Origin: Yponomeuta sedellus
Lineage: Eukaryota; Arthropoda; Insecta; Lepidoptera; Yponomeutidae
DNA length: 64,000 nt
Direction of reading: 5' to 3'
Assembly: GCA_934045075.1 (NCBI GenBank)
Contig: OW203726.1
Coordinates: 13,986,037 to 14,050,036, forward strand
Below, piece after piece: positions 63,857-64,000 of the stretch. The notes beneath the pieces are model-generated. The model was not told where the DNA came from, did not search any database, and was given only the letters and a program-made list of their open reading frames with translations. Made by a program: the position numbers and the translations under genes. Each line of letters opens with the position of its first letter. The stretch's first letter is position 1.

Positions 63857-64000
63857 TTATACAGGGTGTAAAAAAACCATATCTCCAAGAATTGGGGACT
63901 CGTTAATACAAACAATTACAGAGAACACTTCTCAATCGCAAAAAAAAAACTTTTTTTGAAGTCGACACCATAGTAGGTAAATGTAGTTTAATTTTTGAAT
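63857..64000 (+). mobile_element. Mariner-like element end, cut by window
   Basis: TATACAGGGTGTAAAAAAAC followed by CATATCTCCAAGAATTGGGG is a typical CAGGGTGT-type terminus. The other end is outside the window. Confidence 0.45.

Overview
The window looks like nuclear DNA from a lepidopteran (moth or butterfly). It is AT-rich, gene-poor and packed with dispersed repeats. Several families recur in both orientations: tRNA-derived SINEs with intact Pol III A and B boxes, RTE-type and Jockey-type LINE 3' ends, hAT/mariner-like terminal-inverted-repeat (TIR) elements and MITEs. There is no bacterial-style coding. Almost every short open frame is chance or repeat-derived. The taxon call is inference from repeat style.

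Two host-gene signals stand out. (1) 3429-3861 (+) is one GC-rich internal coding exon with a clean acceptor and donor. It encodes a Ser-rich acidic/basic tail ending in a RYLxxRRHTLA motif, which tentatively suggests the regulatory tail of a salt-inducible kinase (SIK-like). (2) 23913-27502 (+) holds a spliced THAP zinc-finger gene: exon 1 plus exon 2 rebuild a C2CH THAP domain, followed by up to six more exon-like blocks. A 1.3 kb foldback element lies in its last intron. The simplest splice reading stops at 24450, so the gene is either truncated, alternatively spliced or decaying.

Layout: 1-3400 repeats and a double hairpin with identical loops; 3429-3861 exon; 5767-8069 a hAT-like element with an 8-bp target-site duplication (TSD) and a nested mariner-like element; 8-18 kb sparse repeats; 18.1-19.2 kb a cluster of duplicated and inverted GC-rich repeats; 23.9-27.5 kb THAP gene; 28-36 kb SINE/LINE mosaic with datable nested insertions; 36.7-38.2 kb a head-to-head SINE pair; 39.56-40.35 kb a second 8-bp-TSD TIR element; 41.7-42.4 kb a MITE pair; 43.6-44.0 kb a dimeric SINE; 53.8-54.4 kb foldback cluster; 56.2-56.8 kb Jockey insertion inside another repeat; 57.65-58.10 kb a perfect 215-bp inverted repeat with a 19-nt loop; 58.6-58.9 kb C(TTCG)G hairpins; 59.7-60.3 kb a retroposon with poly-A and TSD.

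The theme of the window is inverted duplication. At least eight perfect or near-perfect inverted repeats with very short spacers occur, several outside recognisable transposons. The most notable novelties are the long perfect hairpin, the twin hairpins sharing one 38-nt loop, the two 8-bp-TSD long-TIR elements, and two SINE dimers of nearly equal length, one of which carries an inverted 5' half.
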